Source: Panicum virgatum (Eukaryota; Streptophyta; Magnoliopsida; Poales; Poaceae). Taken from it: a stretch of 64,000 nucleotides of DNA. Position 1 is the stretch's first letter, and each line of letters starts with the position of its first letter. The stretch covers positions 23,287,238 through 23,351,237 of the forward strand of contig NC_053149.1 in the NCBI RefSeq assembly GCF_016808335.1, read 5' to 3'. Shown piece after piece: positions 22,772-34,355 of this stretch. The position numbers and the translations under genes were made by a program. The notes under the pieces were generated by a model that saw only the letters and a list, made by a program, of their open reading frames with translations, did not search any database and was not told the origin of the DNA.

Positions 22772-24145
22772 TTGAAAGAATGTGTCGATTGTTTTGCATG
22801 GGACTACTCTGAGATGCCTGGTTTGAGTCGCAATTTGGTTGAGCATCGGCTGCTGATTAAGGCCGGTTTTAGACCTTATAAGCAACCTTCTAGGCGTTTT
22901 AATCCTATTATGTATGACCGAATAAAAGAAGAAATCATTCGTTTATTAGATGCTGGATTTATTAGGTCTTGTCGTTATGCGGAGTGGATCTCTAATATTG
23001 TGCCCGTTGAAAAGAAAGATTCGGGCAAGATTAGAGTATGCATTGATTTTAGAAATCTTAATAAAGCTACACCTAAAGATGAATATCCTATGCCTATAGC
23101 CGATATGTTAATCAATGAAGCTTCTAGGCATCGTGTTATCAGTTTTCTCAATGGTAATGCGGGTTGTAATCAAATATTCATGGCCGAGGAAGATGTGTCT
23201 AAAACGGCGTTTAGATGTCCTGGTTTCATTGGTTTATTTGAGTGGGTTGTTATGACTTTTGGATTGAAGAATGCTGGTGCTACTTATCAAAGGGCTATGA
23301 ATTTGATCTTCCATGACTTGATCGGTATTATATTGGAAGTTTATATTGACGATATTGTGATCAAATCGACTGGTTTGAGTCATCATTTGGCTGGTTTGAG
23401 TCTTGCTCTTGAGAGGATGCATCAGTATGGATTGAAGATGAACCCGCTTAAGTGTGATTTTGGTGTATCGGCTGGGAAGTTCTTGGGCTTCATTATTCAT
23501 GAGAAGGGCATAGAGATTGATCCAAAAAGAATTGAAGCCATGAAGAAAGTAGAGGCTCCCACTTGCAAGAAAGACTTGCAAAAGTTTCTGGGCAAGGTGA
23601 ATTACTTGAGAAGGTTCATATCTAATTTGTCCGGAAAGATAGATGCTTTTACTCCTATTCTTCGGTTGAAGGACGAGGCTGAATTTACTTGGGGGGCAGA
23701 ACAGCAAGAGGCTTTTAAGAAGATCAAGAAGTATTTGTCTTCACCACCGGTTCTCAAGGCGCCTAAGAGAGGTCTTCCTTCTAGGCTTTATGTGGCTGCG
23801 GAAGATAAAGTTATTGGTGCTGTTTTGACTCAAGAAACTGAAGAAAAGGAGCATGTTATCACATATGTTGGCCAACGACTTATTGATGCGGAAACAAGGT
23901 ATACGTTTATTGAGAAATTGTGCTTATCATTATATTATGCTTGTACCAAGTTGAGGCATTATCTTTTATCAAGTACTTGCATAGTTACTTGTCAAGCCGA
24001 TGTTATTAAGCATATGCTACAAAAGCCGATTTTGAGTGGAAGAATCAGAAAGTGGGCTTATGCGCTTGTTGAATATGATTTGGCCTATGAATCTTTGAGA
24101 GCTGTTAGAGGCCAAATTGCAGCGGATTTTATTGTTGAACATTAG
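22772..24145 (+). pseudogene. pol: RT and first RNase H of Tat element C1
   Basis: 457 codons open. RT: FNPIMYDRIKEEIIRLLDAG, IRVCIDFRNLNKATPKDEYP, TFGLKNAGATYQRAMN, catalytic VYIDDIVIKS (both Asp present) near 23340, FLGFIIHEKGIEIDPKRI. A GYSG-like motif is changed (ISFLNGNAGCNQIFM instead of ..DGNAGYNQIFM). The first RNase H follows (RLYVAAEDKVIGAVLTQE, ETRYTFIEKLCLSLYYA, IVTCQADVIKHML, GQIAADFIVEH); as usual in Tat elements it lacks several canonical acidic residues. Ends at a TAG at 24143 before the second RNase H. Confidence 0.9.
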
Positions 24146-24163
24146 ATTAATGATGAGCATGAT

Positions 24164-24835
24164 TTGAAAGTTGGTTATGTTGCTTGCACACCATGGAAGT
24201 TGTTCTTTGATGGATCGGCTAGTGATGATGGTCAAGGAATTGGTGCTGTTCTAATCTCTCCGAATGGTACTATTTTTGAATTCTCAAACCGGTTGGAAGA
24301 AGAGCGCACAAATAACCAAGTTGAGTATGAAGCACTTCTATTTGGCTTGAAATTCTTGGAATCAATGGGCATTAAACATGTGGAAGCTTATGGTGATTCG
24401 CTTATGGTAGTGCAACAAGTATCCAAGGTATGCCAATGCTATAATGGTTCTTTAAATGCATATCTCGATAGATGCCTTGATATTATCTCTTGCTTTAATG
24501 AATTTGTGATTCGACATATTCCAAGAGATAATAATAAGGCAAATGCTCTGGCTCAGCAAGCATCTGGCTATAATATTATTAAAAAATATTTTAACATGAG
24601 GAAGCCGATGCGAGCAACAGCTGAGTTACTGGTTCTGGACGAACCGGTTAGACCGGACGCCCCGACCGGTCTGACTGGTCCAGAGACCGGTCTGACCGGT
24701 CGCTCTGCTGAGAACAGCGAGTCGGCCGGCACTTCCAATTCTAAAGGGAAGGCTGAGGTTGCTGACTGGAGGGTGCCAATCGTGACATATTTAAAGGACC
24801 CTGGTCATGGTGTGGAGAGGAATGTTGGCAATTAA
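24164..24835 (+). pseudogene. pol: Second (archaeal-type) RNase H of Tat element C1
   Basis: WKLFFDGSASDDGQGIGAVL, NNQVEYEALLFGLKFLESMG, EAYGDSLMVVQQV, VIRHIPRDNNKANALAQQAS: the D-E-D pattern of the extra 'aRNH' domain that marks the Tat lineage. It probably supplies the activity that the degenerate first RNase H lacks (known for the family). C-terminal linker with GACCGGTC-encoded PVRPDAPTGLTGP near 24640-24710. The stop at 24835 breaks the polyprotein. Confidence 0.88.
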
Positions 24836-24881
24836 ATACATTTTAATCGAGTGTTTAGATTTTGATTAGGCCCGTGTTGCT

Positions 24882-25978
24882 ATGGGGGAGGTTAATGAAG
24901 GCATCTGTGGTATGCATCAATCGGCTCCTAAAATGAAGTGGTTACTTAGGAGAGCCGGTTTCTATTGGCCAACTATGATGGCGGATTGTTTTAGATATTA
25001 TAAAGGGCGTGAAGAATGTCAGCAGTTTCGTAATGTTCAATTGGTGCCTGCTGCGTTATTACATCCTATTATCAAGCCATGGCCGTTCAGAGGTTGGGGG
25101 TTAGATTTCATTGGTCAGATTAATCCCCCTTCTTCAAAGAGACATCGTTTCGTGTTGGTTGCTACGGATTATTTTATGAAGTGGACCGAAGTAGTTCCTT
25201 TGAAGAATATGACACATCGGGAGGTAATTGAGTTTATTACGGAGCATGTTATTCATAGATTCGGTATTCCTCAAACTTTGACAACGGATCAAGGTTCATC
25301 TTTTATTTCAAAGAAGGTATGTGATTTTGCCGAATCCATACAAGATTAAAATACTCAATTCATCTCCATATTATGCTCAGGCCAATGGTCAGCCCGAGTC
25401 TAGTAATAAGATCTTGATGAACCTCATCAAGAAGAAGATAGAGGAAAATCCTAGGAGGTGGCATGAGGTATTATCTGAAGCATTGTGGGCTTATCGTATA
25501 TCTAGACATGGTGCTACTAAAGTTACTCCTTATTTTGAGCTTGTTTATGGTCAAGAGGCCGTTTTAGCCGGTTGAGGTGAATCTGGACGCTTATGGATTG
25601 GCTAAACAAAATGACCTATCTGCTGTTGATTATTATGACTTGATGATGGACAATATTGATGAAGTAAGTGACAGACGGATGCAAGCTTTGAAGGAAATTG
25701 AGAAGGACAAGCTTTGGGTAGCTAGATCTTACAACAAGAAGGTGAAGGCTAAATCTTTTCAGGTTGGTGAGCTGGTTTGGAAGACTATATTGCCTCTTGG
25801 GACAAAGAGAAACAAGTTCGGCAAGTGGTCGCCAAGTTGGGAAGGACCGTTCAAGATTGTCAAAGTTATCTTCGGAAATTCTTATATGGTGGAGACGATG
25901 CAAGGAGAATGTCTTCCAAGGGATCTTAATGGAAGATACTTGAAGAAATACTATCCCAGTGTGCGGCAAGACGCTTGA
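24882..25978 (+). pseudogene. pol: Integrase of Tat element C1 (frameshifted)
   Basis: HHCC-like finger near 24900-25030, in which one Cys is Arg (YKGREECQQF; related elements have a Cys there), DDE core: GLDFIGQINPPSSKRHRFVL, TTDQGSSFISKKV, YYAQANGQPESSNK. A frameshift and missing bases near 25320-25345, TGA near 25573, then a C-terminal part SFQVGELVWKTILPLGTKRN, ending KKYYPSVRQDA at 25978. Integrates the cDNA; inactive here. Confidence 0.87.
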
Positions 25979-26100
25979 AGAACGAAGACGGCCGGTATAG
26001 AGTATCACCCTTAGCATTATTTTTAGCCTTGTACTTTATGCTCAAATTTATGTAATTAAGCTAGTTTCTGGTACTTGCTTTTTAGTTTGCATAGCTCATT

Positions 26101-26118
26101 AAAAAGCAGGGGGGCATA
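26101..26118 (+). other. Polypurine tract of Tat element C1
   Basis: AAAAAGCAGGGGGGCATA directly before the 3' LTR start TGTTGGCAGCC. Confidence 0.85.
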
Positions 26119-26361
26119 TGTTGGCAGCCAAAATTGGCAATGCCGAAGGCTGACCGGTCTGACCGGTCGAGCCGACCAGTCAGACCGATCTGTTCCTATG
26201 TAATCCGAATCAGGTTAGATTTGATTTGTAGAGTCCATTTGTAACTCGATTTGGAAGGAGTATGTCTTCCCTTGCCTATAAATACAAAGGCCACGGCCGA
26301 TTGAGGTCTTTCTACCCAATCGAATCAATAAAATTACAATTTTTCTATTTTTCTCCAAAGC
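26119..26361 (+). mobile_element. 3' LTR of Tat element C1 (truncated)
   Basis: Matches 18037-18260 up to ..TTTTTCTCCAAA, then stops; about half of the 502-bp LTR. The remaining half and the target repeat are missing, so a deletion or duplication breakpoint lies at about 26361. It shares the LTR subtype of the C1 5' LTR (ATACAAAGGCCACG after the TATA box), unlike C2 and C3. Confidence 0.85.
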
Positions 26362-26811
26362 TATGACTTAGGCCACCCCAACGCCCCACCGTGTATTGTG
26401 GTTCTGTCAGGCCATGTAGGTTCGGATGAAAACAAGCGTAATCAGAGTAGCCTCGCAGACCCGCATAGTCTCCTGCAAAGGATACAAGAGCTTCATCTGA
26501 CAAAATTCAGAAGGAGCAACAAGAGAGCGGAGTGGGAGAAAGATTTGTGTTGCTATCATTTGCTTTTCTCTGAAAAAAGCTGAAAAGGTACTGGAGGAGA
26601 GAAAGCTAGGTTGCAGTGGGACACCTAGGGAAGGGAGTGGGACAGCTAGGGACCTGGTGACTTCAATTCCTCCATTCCTATGTGTAGGTTCATCTTTCCT
26701 TCTTGGGGCTCTAGCGTATTGCCTGCGCTGTGCATGCCCTTACAGTAAAGGCATAGCCCAACCAAAAGGGTCCTAAATCCCATTTCTTGTGGCATAAAGT
26801 TTCTACCCAAC
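26362..26811. other. Single-copy spacer, nothing recognised
   Basis: 450 bp found once in the window between the truncated Tat LTR and the solo Athila-type LTR. No ORF or repeat that I can support. It ends CCAAC (26807-26811), the target-site repeat of the LTR insertion, so it is the original left flank of the MEG2 locus. Confidence 0.5.
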
Positions 26812-28087
26812 TGTTGGTATTTTGTAACGTCACGAATAAAATCCGCAAGCACACGGATACCGCTGTAGCTTTCACCTAGGAGTATTCCAGGGTATCGTAT
26901 CCACTAGGGAACGTGAGTATGCTATCTACAGGTTCAGGCTCATCCAAGGACACACACGCCGGTGTGGGGAGACAGAAGAGAGGACATTTCTATATCTGGA
27001 ATCTATGCCTAGAAGAAGAGATCACGTCGCCGTTATACTTTGAGCTAAAGGTATCGACCGGCTTATACAAGCAGATAGCTCCAATATAATGCTCTATCCA
27101 ATATCCGAATGTGGAGGATTACGAGAAGGCTCGAACAGGGCTGGCACCACCTGCCGGCTACCTCTACAAACCATGGGACTATCAGAAAACTGAGTGGTAT
27201 AGTCCAGCCTAGACACCACGTCTACGCCTTTCCCTACTAACCTTAGCCCTGGCCAAGACTACCCTTTTCTATCTGGGGTCTTAAGCTAAGATCAAATGCT
27301 ACTCGATAGCATACACATCAACTAATATAAGGTAGATATGATAACTTGCGATCTAGACTCTAATTCCAAATAAATAAACAAAGAAAGTCTCGAACACTTA
27401 CAACCGAATAAGCATCCGTCGAGGTACAAGCGGAGAAGAGTGCCGATAGACCCGGCACTTCTGCCGACTCCTCCTCACTCTCCTCCTCTTCTTCTACACC
27501 TCCTAGTCTACCTAAGCATCTAGGATGAAGGTCTCAAGCTCCAAGGGAGAAAGGTGAGTTGAGAGGGTGTGATATGTGTGTTCATTCCTCTACCCCTCCC
27601 CTTGTATTTATAGGAGGGAGCCACCCCGAGTTCGCAGCTCATCTCTGCAGAACCGACTTAAGCAAGCAACAGGGAGGTACCACATGGCAAAGTTGAGGCG
27701 GTGGGGCCCATGGGCCTGGTCGGCCGACCAGTAGGTTGGCCGGCCTGGCAGTGGCCCCACCGACCTTCCCCTTTGGTCCACGTGTTCCTTCCTGAGCCCA
27801 CTTGTCATTGGCATGGGTATGGGCTCTTGTCCTATCGGTTTTTTGCTCTAGTGGGCCATCTATTCCACATTCTGACACGTGTTGCGTCCTGATTTGCTGG
27901 AGCGTTATGTCCTGGATTAAACCACACCATTATACTGCAAAATCAGCTGGAAATCACTTACACACATTCTAGAACATCACCTGTGGAATTCGTTAGTAAA
28001 TAAATCTATTCTTGCATTTATTCCATATTTTAGCCCCTTTTTGTGCAGGAGTTGATGGTCAAAATTGGTCGTTAGTGACCATCAACA
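26812..28087 (-). mobile_element. Solo LTR of Athila-type element, unit I
   Basis: 1276 bp, TGTTGGTATTTTG...GACCATCAACA, with perfect 5-bp repeats CCAAC at 26807-26811 and 28088-28092. It corresponds to the right LTR of the element at 34356-46746 and is followed by the same flank (CCAACTTTGTGTAGC), so both descend from one insertion. Orientation from the related full element (minus); the minus strand has TATAAATA at 27612-27605. No internal region remains: LTR-LTR recombination. Confidence 0.92.
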
Positions 28088-28208
28088 CCAACTTTGTGTA
28101 GCAAGTTGATGACGAGACCCTAGCTAGGTACCATACCCCGAATTGTCGACTGGTCTTAGGGCGTTGGATATGACGATAGTTGTGGGTCTTGTCATCCACA
28201 CATATCAT

Positions 28209-29000
28209 GGCCTTGTTTAGTTACTCCCAAATTCCTGAAAAATGCACTATGCAAAAAGAAGATTTCCCGTCATGTCAAACTTGCGGTACATGCATGATGT
28301 ACTAAATGTTGACGAAATAAAAAACTAATTGCATAGTTTGCTTTAACTTTGCGAGACGAATCTTTTGAGTCTAATTAATCAAGGAAAAAGTCTAAATTAC
28401 TCCCCTCAACTATTGTCAAAGTCCGCATAACCCCCTAAATTATAACTTAGTTCAATTTACCCCCTAAACTATGCCGGTTAGTTCAAATTACCCCCTAATA
28501 CAATTTGTCTTTTTCATTTCTCTATATGTAGATGGAGTTTTAAGTTGAAATTTTACAGGATGGTAGTACACATCATAACAAATGTTAGAAAAATATCATA
28601 ATTTTTTATCATAATTTTGATAGGTTAGGATATTTAATAATAAATTAATTATTGGTGTTCAATATTATATGAAAAACAATGATGAAAAATTATATAAAAA
28701 TTGTTCAATATGAATTGTGATGTACACTACTACCCTGCAAAATTTGAAATTAAAATTCAACTTGTGTAGTGAGAAACAAAAAAGACAAATTGTATTAAGG
28801 GGTGAAATGAACCAACTGGCATAGTTTAGGAGGTAAATTGAACCAAGTTATAGTTTAGGGGGTTATTCAGACTTTGCCTATAATTGAGGGGAGTAATTTA
28901 GACTTTTTGCATTAAGGAATGTTTGGACAACAATTCACAAATACAAACGAAATGCTACAGGAATTCTGGCGCCCCCCAACTTTAGGAACTAAACAAGGCC
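28209..29000. mobile_element. MITE with GGCCTTGTTTAGTT ends (carries a second MITE)
   Basis: Starts GGCCTTGTTTAGTTAC and ends GAACTAAACAAGGCC: terminal inverted repeats of about 14 bp. Internal GAGACGAATCTTTTGAG is typical of a very common grass MITE. Superfamily left open because no clear target duplication is visible. Present also at 46868-47660. Lies in the upstream region of MEG2. Confidence 0.75.
28385..28908. mobile_element. Inner foldback MITE
   Basis: AAAAAGTCTAAATTACTCCC at the left and its complement (GGGAGTAATTTAGACTTTTT) at the right; long inverted arms containing CCCCCTAAA repeats around an AT-rich centre. Nested inside the MITE at 28209-29000. Also at 47044-47578. Confidence 0.7.
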
Positions 29001-29316
29001 GCAAATTCCATGTGAGGATCCAATAGTGAGTGATCAATTGATTGTATCCTAACACTGTTTGGCCATCATACGCCATCGATTAAGATAATTTCTAAATTTA
29101 CAAGAGATACCTAAGTTAGAACCAGTCAATTTGGCTGGCATTTATAAGGGCTGGGATAAGAGAATAGGAAACTAATTAAGCCAATAAAGATTAGCTAACA
29201 TTGGTTCTAAAAATTTGTGGATTAATATATGGCCTAAAGGCTGTCTTTACATATCAATATATTTTTAATTTATCCATCACTAGGCTTGTTGGCGGTGATC
29301 AATTTTTCCTAATTAC

Positions 29317-29322
29317 CATGCA
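29317..29322 (+). promoter_or_regulatory. RY-type motif upstream of MEG2
   Basis: CATGCA, the RY element core bound by seed B3 factors (ABI3/FUS3/LEC2 family), 117 bp before the MEG2 ATG; conserved in copy 3. A six-base match can occur by chance; suggestive only. Confidence 0.35.
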
Positions 29323-29345
29323 TCCAAAGAGGAGTCCTTTTTCCC

Positions 29346-29354
29346 TATATATAT
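29346..29354 (+). promoter_or_regulatory. TATA box of MEG2
   Basis: TATATATAT 80-88 bp before the ATG at 29434, with AT-rich upstream sequence; would start transcription near 29380 with a short leader. Confidence 0.65.
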
Positions 29355-29433
29355 GAGCAATGTATGGGTCGATACATCTCATTCCAGCAGAACACATCTC
29401 CCTAAAACATATAAGTGTCTTGTTCCTTACAGC

Positions 29434-29961
29434 ATGGAGGGACACAAAATGCAGAATGGCACACTAGTACTGCTTTCACTGCTGGTCCTTGGGTGCTTTT
29501 CCATTCATGTGACACGTAAGTGAAATAAATCAAAATGTTTTTCCTCCATTATTTCCTCAAAACTAATTAGTATCTTTAGAGTAGCTGATATTTTTCCTGC
29601 ACAATTAAATATACAAATTGCTGAAGCCCTCTATGTTTGATCTCTCAGTTGTAATTAAGATCAACTAAACGAGGGCCCTCTATAATTATCGACTTCCATA
29701 ACATTGATTTTATGCTTATTATAGAGATGTTTCTGTGCTTTGTGTATGTAATTTATCATATTCACATTACATGCTTGAAAAATAGGTGGAACAGTGATGG
29801 ATGAAATGAGTACCGAGAAGGATGTTATACCAAAAAATCCGACGTGCTACCATGCTGACGATCTCTGCAAACTATTCAATCATGATTTTTGCTGGTGCTG
29901 CCTAGGGGGTAATTGCTATACTACACGAAGTGAATGTAAAGCAAATTGTCATGAGAAATGA
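29434..29961 (+). CDS. MEG/ESF1-like secreted cysteine-rich peptide, copy 2
   Basis: Two exons: 29434-29515 and 29786-29961, with a 270-bp GT..AG intron (CAC/GTAAGT donor, AATAG acceptor). 85 residues: a signal peptide (MEGHKMQNGTLVLLSLLVLG, about 26 residues, exon 1), a short acidic propeptide-like stretch, and a mature domain with eight Cys at residues 48, 55, 63, 65, 66, 71, 78 and 82 (..FCWCCLGGNCYTTRSEC..). Signal peptide in exon 1, Cys domain in exon 2 and the C-x-CC-[IL]-GG core match the maize MEG / Embryo Surrounding Factor 1 family: apoplastic peptides of endosperm and seed (MEG1: transfer cells; ESF1: suspensor patterning). TATA box and RY motif upstream, AATAAA at 30024. Start: the only ATG giving a signal peptide. 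It could instead be another defensin-like/CRP subgroup. Intact; the best gene candidate in the window. Confidence 0.85.
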
Positions 29962-31100
29962 ATTATTAAATGTCCAAATAATGCAATTACTATGTGAAGA
30001 GCGAGCTGCAAAAGAACAATGGGAATAAAATGATTAGACTCCATTTCTCAATCGTTTCTTGTATTGGCGCATATATCTTTCAGTCTTTTTTATTTTAGTT
30101 TTCAGTCTTGTTTTTGTTATTTTCTTTTAGTTTTAGTTAAATGATTTATTAGTTTTCTTCAATGTTTTTTTTTCAGTTTTCAGTTAAGTTATATATCTTT
30201 TATCCATTATTTAGTTTCAGTTTTCAGTCAACTTTTTTTTAGTTTCCATTAGGTTTGAATGCCTTTCTTGTGTCTCCCTGATGAGCGGACCCACTCGTCA
30301 TCTTCTTTCTCCTTCCCCTATCTCTCACCGACACGCGTGGTCCACGATGGTCCTGCACGCGGGGCGGAGCTCCTGCACGCGGGTCGGGGCTCGCCCGCCT
30401 GGGCACGGCAGCCTTGACCTTCGCCGACCGTTGTTCCTTCCCGAGCAGAGCAGAGGCCCACGATGGAGTAGAGGTCCGGCGCAGTGGTGGAGCTGCCATT
30501 CGCTCGTGGAGCCATGCCGGATTCGGGCTAGATGTGGGATTCTGCCTTGCCTGAGCCGGGTATGGGGCTCGCACGTGACGCCACGGCGCATCAGCACCTG
30601 CCGTGGCCAGGTATGGTCGGGGCTACGAGGTTCGTCACGCTGGGGCGGGACGCATGTTCGCAAAGGCCGCTGGGAACGCGCTTGCGCCATTGGAGCCACG
30701 TGAGCTGCCGGGCAGGGGCCTCGCGCGCTCTGGCTATCTGGGATCGAGGAGGAGTGCCGCCTAATCCGGAGGAGAAGCGGACGGCGGCGGAGTGGAGTGT
30801 CCCGCGGAGGGTGCCCATAGAGCGCGACGGGCAATCCAACATACCAATCATTAACAACCAGACTAAAATCCAACATTTCAATCCACATATGCACGAGAGG
30901 TTGAGATGCAAAAACTCACCAAAGCAGAGCATGCGTAGGTAAAGGGTGTTAAGTATTTCTAGCCACGGTTCAGCATAGTATTTCCTGATAATATGCGTTG
31001 GTAAAGGGTCTGCAAACCAATCACAACCATGCTGAACCGCAGCTAGAAATTTCTTAGTTACTATGATTATGAGAAAAAACAAGCATACGGGCTGAAGGAG
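29962..31100. other. MEG2 downstream flank, no supported gene
   Basis: 3' flank; TTTTAGTTTTCAGT-type T-rich repeats at 30080-30245; GC-rich block 30260-30830 shared with copies 1 and 3. In that block the minus strand has a 163-codon frame (30591-31082) with a donor-like TTTGGTGAGT near 30920, which might be a captured gene fragment; nothing recognisable. Ends with AGGAG, the flank of the Tat insertion. Confidence 0.5.
30955..31050. repeat. Inverted repeat (foldback), copy 2
   Basis: Same foldback as 17890-17986; two mismatches have appeared in the stem (ATTTCTAGCCACGG against the arm ending CCGCAGCTAGAAAT). Confidence 0.6.
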
Positions 31101-31602
31101 TGTTGGCAGCCAAAATTGGCAATGCCGAAGGCCGACCGGTCAGACCGGTCTGGTCTTGTGTAATCCGAATCAAGATAGATTCGATTTGTAGAGTCCGTTT
31201 GTAACCTGATTTGGAAGAGGTACATCTTCCCCGGCCTATAAATCAGGGCAAGAGTTTTTATTCGGCTAGGTCTTTCTACCCAATCGAATCAATAAAATTA
31301 TAATTTTCCTATTTTTCTCCAAACTTTAGCTCTTCCAACCTCGTGCTGTTCTTTGCTCGTCTCGACGGTGTTCAAGGGCGTCTTGAGTGGCCTACCGACC
31401 CCAAGACAACCCTAGATCTTCGAGCTCTGACGGGGTCCCTCCCGAGCTTGAGGTTCTAGGTCTTCGCGAAGCTCTCTGCGCCCAACCGGTCTGATCGGTT
31501 GGCGTGACCGATCTGACCGGTCGCCAGGGGACTTCGTCCGGTTGCGATCATTGCAATCCTGCACGTTCTAGCACTTGTGTGTTGGCTAATCTTGCGCCAA
31601 CA
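31101..31602 (+). mobile_element. Complete 5' LTR of Tat element C2
   Basis: 502 bp, TGTTGGCAGCC...TTGCGCCAACA, preceded by AGGAG as in C1 and C3. CCTATAAATC near 31237 is the TATA region; GACCGGTC motifs at both ends. Subtype with CAGGGCAAGAG after the TATA box (shared with C3, not C1). Confidence 0.9.
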
Positions 31603-31609
31603 TACTTTT

Positions 31610-31627
31610 TGGCAACTCCGCTGGGGA
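31610..31627 (+). other. Primer-binding site of Tat element C2
   Basis: TGGCAACTCCGCTGGGGA, 7 bp after the LTR end. C3 reads TGGCGACTCCGCTGGGGA. Ends TGG.. as the complement of a tRNA CCA end; probably tRNA-Arg as described for Tat/Ogre elements (from memory, not checked). Confidence 0.75.
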
Positions 31628-31650
31628 AAGATCTGAGTTCATCGGGCGCA

Positions 31651-34350
31651 ATGGCCGGTGAGAAGGTTGATCCCAAGGTAGATGCTACTCCCATCGACAT
31701 TAAGTACGAAGACATACCTAAGGAGACGTGCAAGCAATTCGAGGCTGCGTTCCAGAAGGACCAAGAAGATGCCAAGAATAGATTACTTGCATGCTTCGAG
31801 AAGACTCAGCAGGGCGTGTTCAAGAAGGAGTTCAAGATGCCTATGTTCACACTGCCACCGAACCCATCTACTACGGCTACGGCTGCTGTTCCATCTGCTT
31901 CCACTCCAAGCGAGGTAAGTTTCACCTTCGATTCTATTAAGCAGTTTGATGATGCCTTTTTGAGTCGATTTGAGCAATCACAAAAGTTTACACAAGATAT
32001 ACTTATCGATTTGAGTATGCAAAACAACGGGAAGAAAACTGTTAATGATAATTCCAATTTTTCCACTAGTCCTAGTCTTTCAGCCACACCATCGGATAAT
32101 TATTAGTATGGTATGCCGCCGAATTACTTCACGGGACAGACGCCCCCGCCGGGCTTAGTTCTGCCGTCCAGGGCCGAACCGGTTAGATCGGTCTTCCCGA
32201 CCGGTCAAACCGGTGCCCCGGCGGGTGGACCGGTTAGACCGGTCACCCAGACTGGCCAGACCAGTGCCATGGTGCTCGGTTCTGCGTCACAGCCATAGAT
32301 CACGCCTTCTCCTGCTTCGGCTGATTATAACTTGGAGCGAGAGTTGGCAGATTTTGTGCCGCCGTATACAACGAAATCATACGGTGAACCCCCTTTTCCT
32401 CCACCGTTGCCCAAGGATGTTTGGGACGATTGGCTTAGGGCTAATCTGCAGTATGCCGCACAAACGATGTCCACTACTGACCCTATGACACATCATTTTG
32501 GTCAAGCGTCTACGGGTAACTATGAGGCCGATCTTGCTAGGATGAAAGAGGATCTGGCCGATAAGTTTAAAGAAAAACTTGGCTTTGTTGCGAGTAGGAG
32601 TCGGCTATATCGTAGGCCGTACGTTGATGCTTTTGATTTTATTCCTTATCCCATTGGTTGGCGTGTTCCCGATTTTGTCAAGTTTAGCGGTGATGATAAC
32701 CGATCTACTTGGGAGCATATTGGCCAACATATTGCTCAACTTGGAGAAGTTGGTTCTCGCAAGTCTTTGCGCGTTCGCATGTTTTCTTTATCTTTGACTG
32801 GAATGGCTTTCTCTTGGTTTTCGTCGTTAGCTCCTAACTCGAATCATTCTTGCGACGAATTAGAACATAAGTTGATCTCTATTATAATGGAGATAATGAA
32901 ACTAAGTTGACAGATTTAACATCTGTTAGACAGGGTAGAGACGAGTCTATCCAGGAGTATTTTAAGAAGTTTAAAGATATTAAGAACCGGTGCTTTAATT
33001 TGTCACTTTCTGAAAAAGATTTGGTTGATTTGGCTCTTGCGGGTTTACGTTCTAGCTATAGAGAGAAGCTTGATGGTTTGAGTTTTTATTCTATAAATCA
33101 GCTTCAAGCTAAGGCTTTGAGTCAAGAAACAAGATTTCAAAAAGAGAAAGATACCTGCAAGTCCCATCGTTCAAACACTCATGTTGTCGAATATGATTCC
33201 GATTCATCGGACGATGAGGATAAAGAGGTATATGCTACTGAGTTCTTGGCCCGCCTTGGCCAAACCATCTACTTGTACATCTTTCAAGCCGACTCAAAAG
33301 AATCGGCAAGAGGAGATGAAGTTTACTTTTGATTTGTCCAAGTGCGATCGTATATTTGATGAGCTATTACGACTTGGGCATTTAAAGATTACTCATGTTA
33401 TACCGCCGCTTGAGGAGCTAAAGCGGTGCTTATTGCAAATTTCATAATTCTTCATCTCATGCGACTAATGATGGTAATATATTTCGTCGACAGGTGCAAT
33501 CAGCCATACATGAAGGATGATTGGCCTTTCCGGAGATGAAGATATATAAAGCTCTGTTCCCGGTTCATACCATTGATCTTAACAATGCAAAGGTGCAGAT
33601 TCGGCCGGATCAAGCCGAAGGGGCAAAGGGCAAGAATGTGATCATTGGTGATGACAGGCCGTTGACTGTTGATAACAAGATTCTGGCCAGGGAGGTGATT
33701 CAGGAGTTGGAAAGACGAATCTGAGAATCATACTGAAGCCTCGCACGCTCGGAGGGTAAGAGGATTCTTCTTCAGGACCGGTCTGCTGTTCAGCCGAGAC
33801 CGGTAAGACCGGTTCCTCCGACCGGTCAGACCGGTCTTGACGACCGGTTAAACTGCCCTGGTGGTCCGCCCCGAACATTCAAGCCAAAGCGTCCGGAAGT
33901 GGGTACATGGAAGAATAATCAGCCAAAGGTGCAGGGCAAGCTTTTAAACCAGAAGCCTACCTTTGGTCAACTGTTGAACAAGTACTCAAAGGCCGCTCGA
34001 AACGATCGGCCCCTAAAAAAGAGACCAAGGTCACCTCTGCGTCAATGCGCCCCTTCATCTCCTAGGGGAGAATCAAGCAAGCGCAGGGGTTATGTGGTTA
34101 CCGTGTTCCCTCCTCAGCAGATGCAGCCGATGTACGCTGCAATGCCATGGGCTCCACCGGCATCGGATTCTCGGTTTCCCGCATGGGAGAATGGGGGGTT
34201 TTGGATGCAATGTTATCCGAGGCCGTGTCCACCAGACTTCCATGGGGAGGGATGCTCCAGAGGACCTATGTTTGACAGGTTGAAGTAGCCGGTTCACGAC
34301 CGATTGGGTCAGCACCAATCTGGTCAGGGGCAGTACCCCGGACCGATCAG
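31651..34350 (+). pseudogene. gag: gag region of Tat element C2, truncated
   Basis: ATG at 31651 (MAGEKVDPKVDATPIDIKY), open to a TAG at 32104-32106 where C1 reads CAG; the same TAG is in C3. A further TAG at 32296, then the gag core 32332-32910 (PKDVWDDWLRANLQ, YPIGWRVPDFVKFSGDD), a frameshift near 32865, and readable pieces to 33724 and 33899-34288. Corresponds to 18429-21150 of C1; all of protease, RT, RNase H and integrase is missing. It stops at about 34350, fused to an Athila-type LTR fragment. Non-functional. Confidence 0.87.
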
Positions 34351-34355
34351 CACCA

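Noticed and set aside
28385..28908. Inner foldback with CCCCCTAAA repeats as a CRISPR-like or satellite array
   Set aside because: It is one large inverted repeat typical of a MITE, without regular spacers or tandem units.
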